Assembly (NCBI RefSeq): GCF_900186985.1
Contig: NZ_LT906447.1
Location: forward strand, 2,170,001 to 2,234,000
Direction: 5' to 3'
Length of the DNA stretch: 64,000 bases
Origin: Staphylococcus piscifermentans
GTDB taxonomy: Bacteria > Bacillota > Bacilli > Staphylococcales > Staphylococcaceae
Positions within the stretch are counted from its first letter, which is position 1; each line of letters opens with the position of its first letter. Position numbers and translations under genes: made by a program. The notes below the pieces were generated by a model, which saw nothing but the letters and a program-made list of their open reading frames with translations, made no database searches and was not told the DNA's origin. This document shows, in pieces, positions 20,768 through 33,155 of the stretch.

Positions 20768-21677
20768 TCTCCACGCCACTTTCAATATGTGCATCCCGAT
20801 GATGGACATACACATTATAGTCATAACTTTCGTTTAAATCCTCGGCAAGACGTTTCGCTAAGGCAACCGAACGATGTTGTCCACCAGTACAGCCTATTGC
20901 AATCACTAGCTGTGTCTTGCCCTCTTTCTTGTATCCCGGAATCATAAACTTCAATAAATCTAACAACTTGTCATAAAAGATAGCCGTCTCTTGCCATTTC
21001 ATGACGTATTGATAGACTGCGTCATCTACCCCAGTCAAAGGTCTCAATTCTTTTACGTAAAATGGATTAGGTAAAAAACGCACATCAAATACTAAATCTG
21101 CATCTTGTTGAATACCATGTTTAAACCCAAAACTTGTCACACTGATACTGAAAGTTTCAATATTATCTCGATTGAACAACTCATCTATTTGCGCGCGTAA
21201 TTCTTTAGGTTTAAGTGCTGTTGTATCTATGACAAAGTTTGCAAAACTACGGATTTCTGATAATAAGTGTTTTTCTTCTTGAATCGCATCTATCAAAGAA
21301 CGTTGTCCATTATCATTTAATGGATGCGCACGACGTGTTTCTTTATATCTAGAAATCAGCTTAGCTTCACTCGCTTCCACAAACATCACATCTACAATAA
21401 CATGGTTTTGACTGCGAAGTAAGTCTACTTCTTTAACTAAGGATTTGAAAAATTCTTGCCCGCGTAAGTCGATCGCAATCGCTACTTTTTGCAGTGACGG
21501 ATTCCCTTGTTCCATCAATTCTACAAACTTAGGAAGTAAAATCGGCGGTAAATTATCCACACAAAAATATCCTAAATCTTCTAAGCTTTGAAGCACAACA
21601 GACTTCCCTGCACCTGACATACCGGTAACTACTAATAATTCACTTTTATTTACGACTTCATTTTCTTCATGTTGCAT
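20754..21677 (-). CDS. rapZ: RNase adapter/nucleotide-binding protein RapZ
   Basis: P-loop protein of the RapZ (YvcJ) family. 307 aa with Walker A GMSGAGKS (residues 19-26) and a C-terminal domain containing [18 protein letters not shown]. In enteric bacteria it tunes GlmS-linked sRNA decay; in Bacillus it has GTPase activity and an effect on competence. I prefer the ATG at 21677 because length and N-terminus fit S. aureus; an ATG at 21707 with GAGG upstream would give 317 aa and cannot be excluded. First gene of rapZ-yvcK-whiA. Confidence 0.92.
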   Translation of the reverse strand: MQHEENEVVNKSELLVVTGMSGAGKSVVLQSLEDLGYFCVDNLPPILLPKFVELMEQGNPSLQKVAIAIDLRGQEFFKSLVKEVDLLRSQNHVIVDVMFVEASEAKLISRYKETRRAHPLNDNGQRSLIDAIQEEKHLLSEIRSFANFVIDTTALKPKELRAQIDELFNRDNIETFSISVTSFGFKHGIQQDADLVFDVRFLPNPFYVKELRPLTGVDDAVYQYVMKWQETAIFYDKLLDLLKFMIPGYKKEGKTQLVIAIGCTGGQHRSVALAKRLAEDLNESYDYNVYVHHRDAHIESGVENEKG

Positions 21678-21773
21678 TTTGCCACCATCCTGTTTAAATT
21701 CGCTCATAATATCCTCATTATATTCAATACTATCACATTCGTCTCATGGATTGGCATTGCAAACGCAGAATAT

Positions 21774-21830
21774 GTAAAAAGGTTTGAATAATACACAGAA
21801 AATTTACATTCGTGCAATATTCAAACCTTG
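21774..21830 (-). terminator. Terminator after trxB
   Basis: Minus-strand arms AAGGTTTGAATA and TATTCAAACCTT (21818-21829 with 21779-21790), 27-base loop, followed by a T run. Confidence 0.75.
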
Positions 21831-21841
21831 TTCGTTTTTTA

Positions 21842-22807
<966 letters not shown>

Positions 22808-22907
22808 CTATCTTCATATCATCATGTATTATATTATAACGTTCTCTTTAAATATAACGATTTGCTCAAAGTATGCCATAAGCAAATTGTTATACCCTAC
22901 TTTAATT

Positions 22908-24347
22908 CTAAACTTCTAACAGAATATTAATTGCTTTATTTAAACCGTAAGTCGAAATATCAAACCACTCTGCAGCTTGCTTCTTAGTTACTTTTTGTTC
23001 AGTTTGTCTGAAAAATAAATATACAAACGCTGCTACATAACCTTCAACTTGCTCTAAATCATAGCCGCTTGCAATCAAACCTCCTGCACGATCAATCCAA
23101 GCGATAAATAAATTATGGTAATGACGTAATGTTTCATGCTCATATAATGCTAACATGCCGCGGTGAATAAAATCTAACTTTACTAATTTTAATCCTTTAA
23201 TGAGATAAGTAAGGTACAGCTTTTCATATTCATCCATTGTTTCTAATACTGCCCAAACTTCTTCCGTAATCAGCAGTTCTTTTCCTTTAACTTGATTTAA
23301 TAAAAAGATGCCGTAAATACGGGCATGATTATCTTCACTCGTTAATAAAGGCAGAATGTTGGATTGGAAGAAATTATCATTTTCAGAAATCACCCAAGGA
23401 GGGTAACCAGGGGTGCTCTTAGTTATTTCTTGCAGCTTATTCCAAAAATGAATACTCTGTTCTTTATTTCCTAGGAAATAATAGTTATAACTTAAAGCAT
23501 GAAAGAGTTGAATAGAAATAAATTTCCCTTTTTTATATAAAGGGAAAAGTAGTTTCTGAGAGGCTTCATATTTTTTCAAATAACTAAGTACAATGCCTAA
23601 TTTAAAGGTTTCATCTTCATTCATAGGCACGACTTTAGATAGTAATTGCAGATAATTAGGATATGCCTTATCCTTCGTGTTGTAGAGTAGCAAGGTATAA
23701 TGGCATAATGCATGAACGTCAGTTTGATTTTCTTTTAAGAGCTGTTTCAGCATCGTTCGCGCTTGATCGTAATCACCTAGATACAAATAGCTCATAGCTA
23801 AGAGATTGCGAATACTATGATGTGCGCGAATCTTCATGTCTTGTCTCAACACATAATCTCTGGCATCTTCTAATCTGCCTTGTGAAAAAAGATGCTGGAA
23901 AATCATTTGAACCGCAAAGGCTTGGCTTTCTTTTTCTAATTTATCCAAATCATCATAAACCACTTCAAACATTTCTTCTAATTCAGAACGATAATCTTCA
24001 TCTTCTGCTTCTAATACATAATTCATTCCGAAACAAAAAGCTTTATTTGGATCGTTCAATGTAATGTAAAGCTGGCTTAATTGGAAAAAAGCGTCTGCCA
24101 GGTGGTCTCCTTTGGCTATATAATCATAATAACGCTCTGCCACGTTGCTGCCTCGGCCTATTTCTTTCAATGCTTGGGTATAATCAACGAGCAATTCAAA
24201 GTCAGAAGGTGACAATTCAAGGGCTTTTTGATAATACTCTGCTGCTTTATGATAATCTTTTTGTTTCATCTTAGATTCTGCAATTCTTTTGAAAAAAGCA
24301 GCATCTCTTTGCATCGGTATGACATTTTTATGTTGATTTTGTGCCAT
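22908..24347 (-). CDS. Tetratricopeptide-repeat protein
   Basis: 479 aa helical-repeat protein, soluble. Clear TPR units lie near residues 16-50 (KQKDYHKAAEYYQKALELSP), 85-115 and 180-215, with more degenerate units to about 320. The C-terminal third has no repeat I recognise. Such proteins are scaffolds; no partner can be named. AAAGGAGG with an eight-base spacing supports the ATG. Position after lgt and the acyltransferase matches a conserved staphylococcal gene of unknown function. Confidence 0.85.
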   Translation of the reverse strand: MAQNQHKNVIPMQRDAAFFKRIAESKMKQKDYHKAAEYYQKALELSPSDFELLVDYTQALKEIGRGSNVAERYYDYIAKGDHLADAFFQLSQLYITLNDPNKAFCFGMNYVLEAEDEDYRSELEEMFEVVYDDLDKLEKESQAFAVQMIFQHLFSQGRLEDARDYVLRQDMKIRAHHSIRNLLAMSYLYLGDYDQARTMLKQLLKENQTDVHALCHYTLLLYNTKDKAYPNYLQLLSKVVPMNEDETFKLGIVLSYLKKYEASQKLLFPLYKKGKFISIQLFHALSYNYYFLGNKEQSIHFWNKLQEITKSTPGYPPWVISENDNFFQSNILPLLTSEDNHARIYGIFLLNQVKGKELLITEEVWAVLETMDEYEKLYLTYLIKGLKLVKLDFIHRGMLALYEHETLRHYHNLFIAWIDRAGGLIASGYDLEQVEGYVAAFVYLFFRQTEQKVTKKQAAEWFDISTYGLNKAINILLEV

Positions 24348-24367
24348 GGATTGTCCCTCCTTTCTAA

Positions 24368-24850
24368 CTATAAACGTATTTGCATAGGATTGCCGAATGC
24401 TAATGCATTATCCGGAATATCTTTACTCACAATCGTACCTGCGCCTACACGTACATTGTTTCCTATAGTTACACCAGCCAAAATAGTTGAGTTAGCGCCT
24501 ATTAAAGTATTATTGCCAATCACAACTTCTCCAATACGATATTCTGAGACTAGAAACTCATGCGTCAATATTGTGGTATTATAACCTATTACGCAATTAT
24601 CACCAATTCGAATTAATTCTGGATATAATACATCTGGCATTACTTTATAAGCAAATGCGGTTTTTTTACCGATTTTCATACCTAAACAAGCACGGTATAT
24701 CCATAGTTTTAAAGGTAACACTGGGATAAACCGCGCAATTTCAATTAACAATGTTTGTCTGAACACTTTAGAAAAGTTGATTATTTTATACATGCGCCAT
24801 AAAGGATTAGTATGAGGAAAATGATTAACAATCTTTTTATAATGTCTCAA
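24368..24850 (-). CDS. Left-handed beta-helix (hexapeptide) acyltransferase
   Basis: 160 aa. From about residue 80 on, hexapeptide repeats follow one another ([36 protein letters not shown]), ending in [18 protein letters not shown], the usual end of the CysE/LacA/NodL group. Acetyl-CoA transfer to a sugar or similar small molecule is likely, substrate unknown. The start is a TTG at 24850, 14 bases after the lgt stop, with AGAGTGAT upstream; the only nearby ATG frame is closed. Part of hprK-lgt-acyltransferase-TPR. Confidence 0.82.
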   Translation of the reverse strand: MRHYKKIVNHFPHTNPLWRMYKIINFSKVFRQTLLIEIARFIPVLPLKLWIYRACLGMKIGKKTAFAYKVMPDVLYPELIRIGDNCVIGYNTTILTHEFLVSEYRIGEVVIGNNTLIGANSTILAGVTIGNNVRVGAGTIVSKDIPDNALAFGNPMQIRL

Positions 24851-24864
24851 GTCATCACTCTTTT

Positions 24865-25692
24865 CTATTTAGGCCACGGTAATGCCTTAGTATCTTTGTA
24901 TTGGGAAGGTTGAAACTTAATGCGTCGATAAACAATCATGCCGATACTAATAACTATCAAGAGAATGGATACGAGTTGAGCTACACGGATATTGCTTGTC
25001 AACATTAGGCTGTCTGTACGTAAACCTTCTACAAAAAATCTTCCGATAGAATACCAAATTAAGTAAATAAAGAATGTTTCACCAATACGTAAGTGCTTGC
25101 GTAAAAATAACAATAGTGCAAATCCAATTACATCCCAAATTGACTCATATAGAAATGTTGGTTGGTAATATTTGCCGTCAATATACATATTATTAATAAT
25201 AAATTCAGGGATATGCATATTTTCTAAAAAAGCTTTAGATACTGGTCCGCCATGTGCTTCGTGATTCATAAAGTTGCCCCAACGTCCAATACCTTGCGCT
25301 AAAATAATACTTGGTGCAATGATGTCTCCGATTTGCAAAGGATTGTGATTATTACGTTTGCAAATAATTACCCCGGTAATGAATCCACCTATCAAGCCTC
25401 CGTGAATAGCAATACCTCCATGCCAAATCATAGGGATTTCAGCCGGGTTGGCTGCATAATAGGGCCATTGGAAAATAACAAAATAAATTCGTGCGGAAAT
25501 AAATCCAAAGATGGCACTCCAAAAGATAATATCTATTAAAGCATCTTTATGTAATCCTATTCTTTTAGCACCCTCTTGTGCAATAAAGTAACCTAATAAA
25601 ATACCGGTTGCGATAATGATTCCGTACCAACGCACTTCTACCGGACCTAGGTGAAAGGCTATAGGATCAATGTAAGCCAAATTCGACATCAT
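24865..25692 (-). CDS. lgt: Prolipoprotein diacylglyceryl transferase
   Basis: Transfers diacylglycerol to the lipobox cysteine of prolipoproteins, such as SstD and YkyA in this window. 275 aa, seven membrane segments. The signature [14 protein letters not shown] and [13 protein letters not shown] are conserved. ATG at 25692 overlaps the hprK stop as TGATG, and GGAG eight bases upstream supports this start over the next ATG at 25689 and a GTG at 25695. Confidence 0.96.
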   Translation of the reverse strand: MMSNLAYIDPIAFHLGPVEVRWYGIIIATGILLGYFIAQEGAKRIGLHKDALIDIIFWSAIFGFISARIYFVIFQWPYYAANPAEIPMIWHGGIAIHGGLIGGFITGVIICKRNNHNPLQIGDIIAPSIILAQGIGRWGNFMNHEAHGGPVSKAFLENMHIPEFIINNMYIDGKYYQPTFLYESIWDVIGFALLLFLRKHLRIGETFFIYLIWYSIGRFFVEGLRTDSLMLTSNIRVAQLVSILLIVISIGMIVYRRIKFQPSQYKDTKALPWPK

Positions 25693-26630
25693 CACTCGTT
25701 CTCCTCTTTATGTTCATTTTTACGTAGAATTTCAGCATTTAATCGTTCATTAAACTCTTCGGCTGTATTAATTCCCATAATATTCAAGCGGTAATTCATT
25801 GCTGCAACTTCAATAATAACAGCCACGTTTCTGCCTGGACGTACAGGAATTGTTTTTTTCGTGATTTCAGTTTCTAGAATACGCAACGTCTCTTCATTTA
25901 AACCGACACGATCATATAATTTATCTTTATCCCAATTTTCTAAGTTGATATTCAAGCCGATTTTTTTCTCAGTTAAAATAGAACCTGCACCGAATAAGGT
26001 CATCACATTAATAATACCTAACCCGCGAATTTCTAATAAATGTTCAATGAGTTTCGGTGGCTTACCAATGAGTTCATCTTTTGTAATTTCACGTATTTCC
26101 ACATTATCATCTGCTACTAGACGATGACCGCGTTTAACAAGTTCTAAAGCGGTTTCGCTTTTACCGATACCTGAATCCCCTGTAATAAGCACGCCTACAC
26201 CGTAAACATCGACAAGGACGCCGTGCAATGATGTCGTTTTAGCCAGTTCATGTTCTAGATAGGTTGTCAGCCGGCTCATTAAGCTAGTTGTAGGGTCTTT
26301 AGAAGTAAGTAATGGTGTACCTAGTTCTTTTGCTGCAGTAATTAATTCTTCAGGGGGTTCAATATCACGCGTCACAATAATTGCTGGTGTATCTGGACGA
26401 CATAATTTACGTAATCTGCCGTGACGTTCTTTATCAGGAAGCAGATTGTAAAAAGAAAGCTCAGTAGTGCCTAATAATTGAATACGATCTGATGCATAAT
26501 GAGAAAAATAACCTGCCATTTCTAACCCTGGTCGAGAAATATCTGTATTATGTATTGGACGATCCAATCCCTCTTCACCTGCAACGAGTTGCAACTTGAA
26601 TTTATTAACTAACGCTCTTGCAGTTAACAT
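25692..26630 (-). CDS. hprK: HPr kinase/phosphorylase
   Basis: Phosphorylates and dephosphorylates Ser46 of HPr and so sets CcpA-dependent carbon catabolite control. 312 aa; N-terminal domain to about residue 130, then Walker A GDSGIGKS (151-158) and the HPrK signature around [22 protein letters not shown] stands four bases before the ATG. First gene of hprK-lgt-acyltransferase-TPR. Functionally linked to the glycolytic cluster here through fructose-1,6-bisphosphate signalling. Confidence 0.97.
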   Translation of the reverse strand: MLTARALVNKFKLQLVAGEEGLDRPIHNTDISRPGLEMAGYFSHYASDRIQLLGTTELSFYNLLPDKERHGRLRKLCRPDTPAIIVTRDIEPPEELITAAKELGTPLLTSKDPTTSLMSRLTTYLEHELAKTTSLHGVLVDVYGVGVLITGDSGIGKSETALELVKRGHRLVADDNVEIREITKDELIGKPPKLIEHLLEIRGLGIINVMTLFGAGSILTEKKIGLNINLENWDKDKLYDRVGLNEETLRILETEITKKTIPVRPGRNVAVIIEVAAMNYRLNIMGINTAEEFNERLNAEILRKNEHKEENE

Positions 26631-26804
26631 AATTTCACCTCAATCCTCAATTTCCTTTATCTCTTCTTATCTCTATCATATCAAAAAAGATTGTCTTTAA
26701 GTTATCGGTTTAACGATTATTACTTGATACATTCTACCATTTTTTGACAATGTTCAAAAATTTATTCACTTTTTCTTAGTGGAAAACATTTTATGTATTG
26801 GAAA

Positions 26805-26849
26805 GGAGCGGGATAGAAATAAATTTTAAATTTATTTCTATCCCGCTCC
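26805..26849. terminator. 45-bp nearly perfect palindrome behind uvrA
   Basis: Two 22-base arms, beginning GGAGCGGGATAG and ending CTATCCCGCTCC, around a single central base. It stands 13 bases after the uvrA stop and is the probable terminator, although the T run after it is short (CCTTTCC). A degenerate relative occurs at 43079-43129. Confidence 0.7.
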
Positions 26850-26861
26850 GATAAAGACTTC

Positions 26862-29705
26862 TTATTTTGTTGTTTCAGCTTTATCGCGTTCTAAAACTTT
26901 TTTCAAATATTTGCCTGTATAAGAATCTGGTGACTCTGCAATTTCTTCTGGCGTTCCGGTTGCAACTATTGTACCACCGCCATCACCGCCTTCAGGTCCT
27001 AAATCAATGATATAGTCCGCTGTCTTAATGACGTCTAAGTTATGTTCAATAATAACTACAGTGTCACCGTTTTCTACAATACGATTCAACACTTTCAATA
27101 AACGGCTGATATCATCAACATGCAAACCCGTTGTCGGCTCATCTAATATATAAATAGAACGTCCAGTAGAACGTTTATGCAGTTCAGATGCAAGTTTGAC
27201 ACGTTGTGCTTCACCGCCAGATAAAGTCGTGGCTGGCTGTCCTAATTTAACATAGCCCAAACCAACATCTACTAAAGTTTGCAATTTACGTTTGATTTTA
27301 GGGATATTTTCAAAGAAGTGAGTAGCTTCTTCTGCAGTCATATCTAATACATCTGCAATATTTTTACCTTTGTATGTGACTTCTAAAGTTTCGCGGTTGT
27401 AACGTTTCCCTCCGCACACTTCACAAGGTACATAGACATCAGGCAAGAAGTGCATTTCTATTTTAATAATACCGTCACCTTTACAAGCTTCGCAACGGCC
27501 GCCTTTGACATTAAAACTAAATCGTCCTTTTTGGTAACCACGAATCTTCGCTTCATTCGTTTGTGCAAAAACATCGCGAATATCATCGAAAACGCCTGTG
27601 TAAGTAGCTGGATTTGAACGTGGTGTTCTACCGATTGGAGATTGGTCGATATCGATCACTTTATCCAATTGATCGATACCTTCAATTTCATCTACTTTAC
27701 CAGGTCTTACTTTAGATTTGTTAATCTTTTGCGCAAGTGTTTTATATAGCACTTCATTTACTAAAGAACTTTTTCCAGAACCAGACACCCCTGTAACGAC
27801 AGTCATTGTAGAGAGTGGAAAATCAACATTGACGTCTTTCAAGTTATTACTGTTAGCGCCTCTGACTTTCAATCTGCGCTCTGTAGCTGGACGTCTGTAT
27901 TCTGGCACTTCAATACGTTTCTTGCCGCTCAAATATTGACCGGTTAAGGATTTCTTATTGCGCATCACTTGTTTAGGAGTACCGCTGGCTACAATTTCGC
28001 CGCCATGTTCTCCGGCACCTGGTCCTACATCTACTAAGTAATCCGCTTCTCTCATCGTATCATCATCATGTTCAACGACAATGAGTGTATTACCTAAATC
28101 ACGCATTTCTTTCAACGTTTCAATTAAACGGTCATTATCACGTTGATGCAGGCCGATAGACGGCTCATCCAACACATAGAGTACGCCTGACAATCTGGAA
28201 CCGATTTGAGTAGCTAAGCGAATTCGTTGTGCTTCACCGCCAGAAAGTGTACCAGATGAACGATTCAATGTTAAATAATCCAAGCCGACATTATTTAAGA
28301 AATACAGTCTGGAAATGATTTCTTTCAAAATTAAGTCTGCAATTTTTCGGTCTTGCTCTGATAAATCAATGTTTTCAAAGAAATCTAACGCCTCTTTAAT
28401 TGAATACTCCACTACTTCTCCGATATTCAAACCTGCTACATAAACAGATAATGCTTCTTTGCTCAAACGTTTTCCATGACACGTTTCACAAGGAAGTTCA
28501 GTCATATATTTACGCATCACTTCACGAACATATTCAGAAGGTGATTCATGAAAGCGTCTTTCAATATTCGGAATAACGCCTTCAAATGGCATAGTACGCG
28601 TGCGTTTTTGTCCATTTCGTGATTCAAAAGTAAATTTAATTTCTTTATCTTTCGAACCATGCAAAATAATATTCTTTTGACGATCAGTCAACTTTTTGAA
28701 AGGTTTATCCATATTAATTTTATACACTTCGCATACACGTTTTAAAAGTGTTGGATAAAAATCTGAACTCTTAGGTTCCCAAGGTACAATAGCGCCTTCT
28801 GCTAATGATTTATTCGGATCAGGCACAATTAAATCAACGTCTGCTGTTAATTTTTGACCCAATCCATCACAATCAGGACATGCACCGAATGGACTGTTGA
28901 AACTAAACATGCGCGGTTCTAATTCACCGATACTGAATCCGCAAATTGGACAGGCATGATTTTCAGAGAATTTCAATTCGTCTCCATCAATAATATCAAC
29001 CGTTAAGTTGCCATCTGCTAGTTCTAAAGCTGTTTCAATTGAGTCAGCTAGTCTGCCCTCAATTCCATCTTTAACTACTAAGCGATCGACAACTACTTCT
29101 ATCGTATGGTTTTTATTCTTGTCTAACTCCGGTACATCGTTAATATCTAATATTTCTCCGTCAACACGTACACGCACGTAACCTTTTTTACTGATATCTT
29201 GTAATAGCTTTTCGTGTGAACCTTTACGATGATTAACAACTGGTGCCATTAATTGAATTTTAGTTCGTTCTTCTAATTCTAATGTACGGTCCACCATTTG
29301 TTGAACTGTTTGTGATTCTATTTCAATTCCATGTTCAGGACAATATGCTTTTCCTACTCTTGCATACAACAAACGAATGTAATCATATATTTCTGTTACA
29401 GTTGCTACTGTTGAACGTGGATTTTTACTGGTAGTTTTTTGATCAATTGAAATTGCTGGCGACAATCCTTCAATTGTGTCCACATCTGGTTTATCCATTT
29501 GTCCCAAGAATTGACGTGCATATGCACTTAGCGATTCGACATAACGACGCTGCCCTTCAGCATAGATTGTATCGAACGCTAAGGAAGACTTACCAGAACC
29601 TGATAAGCCTGTCATCACAATTAATTTATTCTTCGGTAATTCTACATCTACATTTTTTAAGTTGTGCGCTCTGGCACCTTTTACAACTATGGATGGTTCT
29701 TTCAT
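26862..29705 (-). CDS. uvrA: Excinuclease ABC subunit A
   Basis: Damage-recognition ATPase of nucleotide excision repair. 947 aa with two ABC modules: Walker [10 protein letters not shown] near residue 33 and GVSGSGKSS near 640, signatures LSGGEAQRI in both halves. Zinc motifs CPICGF...CPDCDG (about 253-283) and CEACKGDG...CEVCGG (about 736-765). AAGGGTGAT supports the ATG. Seven bases behind uvrB; the operon is SOS-controlled through the LexA box at 31955-31968. Confidence 0.98.
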   Translation of the reverse strand: MKEPSIVVKGARAHNLKNVDVELPKNKLIVMTGLSGSGKSSLAFDTIYAEGQRRYVESLSAYARQFLGQMDKPDVDTIEGLSPAISIDQKTTSKNPRSTVATVTEIYDYIRLLYARVGKAYCPEHGIEIESQTVQQMVDRTLELEERTKIQLMAPVVNHRKGSHEKLLQDISKKGYVRVRVDGEILDINDVPELDKNKNHTIEVVVDRLVVKDGIEGRLADSIETALELADGNLTVDIIDGDELKFSENHACPICGFSIGELEPRMFSFNSPFGACPDCDGLGQKLTADVDLIVPDPNKSLAEGAIVPWEPKSSDFYPTLLKRVCEVYKINMDKPFKKLTDRQKNIILHGSKDKEIKFTFESRNGQKRTRTMPFEGVIPNIERRFHESPSEYVREVMRKYMTELPCETCHGKRLSKEALSVYVAGLNIGEVVEYSIKEALDFFENIDLSEQDRKIADLILKEIISRLYFLNNVGLDYLTLNRSSGTLSGGEAQRIRLATQIGSRLSGVLYVLDEPSIGLHQRDNDRLIETLKEMRDLGNTLIVVEHDDDTMREADYLVDVGPGAGEHGGEIVASGTPKQVMRNKKSLTGQYLSGKKRIEVPEYRRPATERRLKVRGANSNNLKDVNVDFPLSTMTVVTGVSGSGKSSLVNEVLYKTLAQKINKSKVRPGKVDEIEGIDQLDKVIDIDQSPIGRTPRSNPATYTGVFDDIRDVFAQTNEAKIRGYQKGRFSFNVKGGRCEACKGDGIIKIEMHFLPDVYVPCEVCGGKRYNRETLEVTYKGKNIADVLDMTAEEATHFFENIPKIKRKLQTLVDVGLGYVKLGQPATTLSGGEAQRVKLASELHKRSTGRSIYILDEPTTGLHVDDISRLLKVLNRIVENGDTVVIIEHNLDVIKTADYIIDLGPEGGDGGGTIVATGTPEEIAESPDSYTGKYLKKVLERDKAETTK

Positions 29706-29712
29706 CTAGATA

Positions 29713-31695
29713 TCACCCTTCTGCCTTTAATTCGAATAACATATCTCTCAATTCCGTTGCTCTTTCGAAGTCTAAATCTTTCGCTGCTTTTTTCATTTCT
29801 TTTTCTATATTGGCAATTGTTTTTTCTCGTTCTTTTTTCGTTAATTTTTTAGGAACTACTTTTTGTTCTTTTTCATTTTCTTCATCTGTCTCTACTGTTG
29901 CGCTGATAACATCATGAATTTTCTTATGAATCGTTTGCGGAGTAATGCCGTGTTCTTCATTATATTCATTTTGAATCTTACGACGACGTTCTGTTTCATC
30001 TATGGCATATTGCATAGAGTCTGTAACTTTGTCAGCATACATAATTACTTCGCCATGTTCATTACGCGCAGCACGGCCGATCGTTTGTACCAATGAACGT
30101 TCAGAACGTAAGAATCCTTCTTTATCAGCGTCTAGAATTACTACAAGAGAAACCTCTGGTATATCGATACCCTCTCTTAACAAGTTGATACCTACAACTG
30201 CATCATAAGTCCCCATACGCAAGTCTCGAATGATTTCGATACGCTCTAAAGTTTTAATTTCAGAATGCAGATAGTTTACTTTAATACCCGCTTCTTTAAG
30301 ATAAGTCGTTAAGTCTTCACTCATTTTTTTCGTCAAAGTAGTAATTAAAACACGTTCATTTTTCTCTACTCTATCTTGAATTTCACTTAACAAATCATCA
30401 ATTTGATTTTTAGTAGGTCTGACTTCAATTTTAGGGTCTAACAAGCCAGTAGGTCGAATAATTTGTTCAGTCATTTTATCTGTATGTTCTAATTCATAAG
30501 GTCCAGGTGTTGCTGAAACATAAACTAATTGTTTGGTTTTTTCTTCAAATTCTTCAAAAGTTAAAGGTCTATTATCAATTGCACTCGGCAAACGGAAACC
30601 ATGATCAATTAACACTTGTTTACGTGCTCTGTCTCCGTTATACATTCCTCTGATTTGCGGTAAAGTTACATGAGACTCATCAATCATTACCAACCAATCA
30701 TCACCGAAGTAATCAAGTAACGTGTAAGGTGTGGAACCGATTGGGCGTAAAGTTAAATGAACAGAGTAGTTTTCAATTCCTGAACAAAAGCCCATTTCTC
30801 TCATCATTTCCAAATCATAATTGGTTCTTTGTTCCAATCTTTGAGCTTCTAATAGTTTATTTTCAGAACGTAACTCTTTTAGACGTTCTTCTAATTCTTT
30901 TTCAATTCTTTCAATCGCCAATTTCAACTTTTCATCACGTGTTACATAGTGAGATGCCGGGAAAATTGAGAAGTGTTCCCGTTGTCTTAAGACTTCTCCA
31001 GTTAAGTAATTCACTTCGCTGATACGATCAATTTCATCTCCGAAAAATTCCACACGAATACATATTTCTTCACGTGAAGCTGGAAAGACTTCAACTACAT
31101 CTCCGCGAACTCTGAAGGTACCACGTTTAAAATCAATATCATTTCTGGTATATTGAATGTCCACTAAGTCTCTTAAAAACTGACTGCGGTCCATCTCCAT
31201 GCCTTCTCTGATGTTTACTACTAAGTCACTATATTCTTCCGGATTCCCTAATCCAAAAATACAGCTGACACTAGCCACAATAATTACATCATCACGTTCA
31301 AATAGAGAACTTGTTGCGGAATGTCGTAATTGATCGATTTCGTCATTGATTGTTGCATCCTTTTCAATAAATGTATCAGTTGAAGGAACATAAGCTTCTG
31401 GTTGATAATAATCATAAAAGCTGACGAAATACTCTACTCTATTTTCTGGAAATAGCTCTTTAAATTCATTGTATAATTGACCGGCAAGTGTCTTGTTATG
31501 TGCGATAACAAGTGTCGGTTTACCTACTTCTTTAATCACATTGCTCATTGTAAAAGTTTTACCTGTCCCTGTCGCACCTAACAATGTTTGATGACGTTTG
31601 CCCGCTTTAATACCCTCTGTAAGCTCTTTAATCGCTGTAGGCTGGTCACCTTGAGGTTCATAACCAGAGACAATTTTAAATGGATGGTGTTCCAT
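29713..31695 (-). CDS. uvrB: Excinuclease ABC subunit B
   Basis: DNA-loading helicase-like subunit that verifies damage and recruits UvrC. 660 aa. Walker A GATGTGKT (about 40-47), beta-hairpin region [24 protein letters not shown]-like DESH, helicase motif QTIGRAARN and the C-terminal UVR motif that binds UvrC. AAAGGAG lies twelve bases before the ATG, which is rather far, but no other in-frame start exists. A 233-base leader separates it from the LexA-controlled promoter. Confidence 0.98.
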   Translation of the reverse strand: MEHHPFKIVSGYEPQGDQPTAIKELTEGIKAGKRHQTLLGATGTGKTFTMSNVIKEVGKPTLVIAHNKTLAGQLYNEFKELFPENRVEYFVSFYDYYQPEAYVPSTDTFIEKDATINDEIDQLRHSATSSLFERDDVIIVASVSCIFGLGNPEEYSDLVVNIREGMEMDRSQFLRDLVDIQYTRNDIDFKRGTFRVRGDVVEVFPASREEICIRVEFFGDEIDRISEVNYLTGEVLRQREHFSIFPASHYVTRDEKLKLAIERIEKELEERLKELRSENKLLEAQRLEQRTNYDLEMMREMGFCSGIENYSVHLTLRPIGSTPYTLLDYFGDDWLVMIDESHVTLPQIRGMYNGDRARKQVLIDHGFRLPSAIDNRPLTFEEFEEKTKQLVYVSATPGPYELEHTDKMTEQIIRPTGLLDPKIEVRPTKNQIDDLLSEIQDRVEKNERVLITTLTKKMSEDLTTYLKEAGIKVNYLHSEIKTLERIEIIRDLRMGTYDAVVGINLLREGIDIPEVSLVVILDADKEGFLRSERSLVQTIGRAARNEHGEVIMYADKVTDSMQYAIDETERRRKIQNEYNEEHGITPQTIHKKIHDVISATVETDEENEKEQKVVPKKLTKKEREKTIANIEKEMKKAAKDLDFERATELRDMLFELKAEG

Positions 31696-31773
31696 GCAAT
31701 CAACAATCTCCTTTTATTTATATTCACATAATCATATTCTATCTTGATATCAATGTACTAAAATATAAATCGG

Positions 31774-31799
31774 CTGAGACATCCTCGTTGTCTCAACCT
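31774..31799. repeat. Dispersed GAGACA/TGTCTC hairpin in the uvrB leader
   Basis: GGCTGAGACA and TTGTCTCAACC face each other across a six-base loop. The same core forms terminators elsewhere in the window. Here it lies inside the uvrB leader, between promoter and gene, without a clear T run on the minus strand. Confidence 0.55.
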
Positions 31800-31927
31800 C
31801 ATTTTCAGATGAAGAACATTATGATTTGTTCAATCCGCACTGTCTGTTTGTACATTTAATTTAACCCTATTTGCTAATCTATATATTCTCATTTTGGCTT
31901 TATCTCAAACTTTTTGTATCATAAACT

Positions 31928-31968
31928 ATTTTAACAGATTCATCCGAAAAAATACAAACATCTGTTCG
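31928..31968 (-). promoter_or_regulatory. LexA-controlled promoter of uvrBA
   Basis: Minus strand CGAACAGATGTTTG (31968-31955) fits the Gram-positive LexA box CGAACRNRYGTTYG at every position. TTGTAT (31957-31952), 18 bases, TAAAAT (31933-31928) form the promoter; the box overlaps the -35 element. Confidence 0.8.
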
Positions 31969-31993
31969 TAAGGTAAAAAGTTTTTTTAAGACG

Positions 31994-32026
31994 AAAAAAG
32001 CACTTGCCTTAAAAGTGACAAGTACT
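31994..32026 (-). terminator. Terminator after csbA
   Basis: GTACTTG pairs with CAAGTGC with one mismatch (32025-32019 with 32006-32000), followed by six Ts on the minus strand. It separates csbA from the uvrBA promoter. Confidence 0.6.
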
Positions 32027-32052
32027 GAAATTTATTATCTGATTCATTCTTT

Positions 32053-32298
32053 TTAACGATCTTCATCTTCGTGCTGTTTGTGAAGATTCAATTGATCAAC
32101 AATGACAAATCCCGCTAACAACGATACAACATCTATAAAAATAATCCACTCATTATGGAAGAAACCTTTATAAATTGACCCGCCAATCAACGTCAATGTT
32201 ACAATTGCACCTACCCATTTATTTTTAGTAACTACACTGAATAATACAACTAAAACGCAAGGGAAAAACGAAGCACAAAGATACCAAACGAGAACCAT
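32053..32298 (-). CDS. csbA: CsbA family membrane protein
   Basis: 81 aa with three hydrophobic helices (about 3-22, 28-45, 50-68) and a charged C-terminus. The motif GGSIYKGFFHNEWIIFIDVVSLLAGF is the CsbA core; in B. subtilis csbA is SigB-controlled and also stands directly before uvrBA. Function unknown. GGTGA six bases upstream of the ATG. Six bases after the HD-domain gene, so cotranscribed. Confidence 0.88.
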   Translation of the reverse strand: MVLVWYLCASFFPCVLVVLFSVVTKNKWVGAIVTLTLIGGSIYKGFFHNEWIIFIDVVSLLAGFVIVDQLNLHKQHEDEDR

Positions 32299-32304
32299 AA
32301 GTTG

Positions 32305-32946
32305 TCACCCATCTCTTTTATTTAAAATCGACATTGTTAATTCTCGCAATTCCGATCGTGGAATGAAGTTTTCTGTCAACATTTCCGGAATTACATTATC
32401 GATAAAGTCTTGTACCGATACTAAATGATCAAACTGCATAATTGTTTCTAAAGACATCTCATAAATTTCGAAGAACAAATCATCTGGATTTCTCTTTTGT
32501 ATTTCACCAAATGTTTCATAAAGCAAATCGATTTTATCAGCTACTGCCAATATTTGTCCTTCTAAAGAGTCATCCTTACCTTCTTGCAGCCTTTCTCTAT
32601 AAACATCTTGATATTCAGGAGGAAACTCTTCTCTGATAAAGTTATCAACCATTTCCTCTTCGACTTGTGAGAACAACACTTTCAAATCGCGACTTGCATA
32701 TTTTACAGGTGTCTTGATGTCTCCTGTAAAGACTTCTGCAAAGTCATGATTCAAAGCCTTTTCATATAAATTTTTCCAGTTGATTTCGTTACCGTGCGCT
32801 TCTTCTACTGTACCTAAGTATTGAGCAATCTTAGTAACTTTGAAAGAATGCGCAGCTACATTATGTTCAAAATATTTAAATTTTCCAGGCAAGCGTATTA
32901 GCTTTTCTAGATCTGATAGTCTTTTAAAATATTGATGTACACCCAT
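32305..32946 (-). CDS. HD-domain phosphohydrolase (YfbR-like)
   Basis: 213 aa. HD superfamily motif: His in EHNVAAHSF (about residue 33) and the HD pair in NHDFAEV (about 67-68), with the distal Asp in AVADKIDLLYE. This arrangement is that of the YfbR-type 5'-deoxynucleotidase group, which removes phosphate from dNMPs; substrate not proven. AAGGGGTGA seven bases before the ATG. Operon with csbA under the promoter at 32979-33008. A nucleotide role would suit the neighbouring repair genes, by inference. Confidence 0.8.
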   Translation of the reverse strand: MGVHQYFKRLSDLEKLIRLPGKFKYFEHNVAAHSFKVTKIAQYLGTVEEAHGNEINWKNLYEKALNHDFAEVFTGDIKTPVKYASRDLKVLFSQVEEEMVDNFIREEFPPEYQDVYRERLQEGKDDSLEGQILAVADKIDLLYETFGEIQKRNPDDLFFEIYEMSLETIMQFDHLVSVQDFIDNVIPEMLTENFIPRSELRELTMSILNKRDG

Positions 32947-32978
32947 ATTCAGCTCACCCCTTGTCTATTTAATGAGTT

Positions 32979-33008
32979 ATTATACTCGAAAAGTTGACAT
33001 TCTTGCAA
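32979..33008 (-). promoter_or_regulatory. Promoter of the HD gene and csbA
   Basis: Minus strand TTGCAA (33008-33003), 18 bases, TATAAT (32984-32979), ending 33 bases before the ATG. Confidence 0.55.
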
Positions 33009-33083
33009 GAACTTTGAAAATACAATTTGATTTTTTACATTCGCTTGTCTTTTACCCTTTCAAGCCAGATTCAATAACACTTT

Positions 33084-33128
33084 TTTAAAATAAAAGAGCA
33101 CTATCCTCAAAATTAGAGAACAGTGCCC
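33084..33128 (-). terminator. Terminator of the LysM-CHAP gene
   Basis: GGGCACTG... and ...TAGTGCTC form an imperfect 13-bp stem (33096-33128), followed by TTTTATTTT on the minus strand. Confidence 0.65.
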
Positions 33129-33155
33129 TTGTATATTATCCATATATGATATTGA

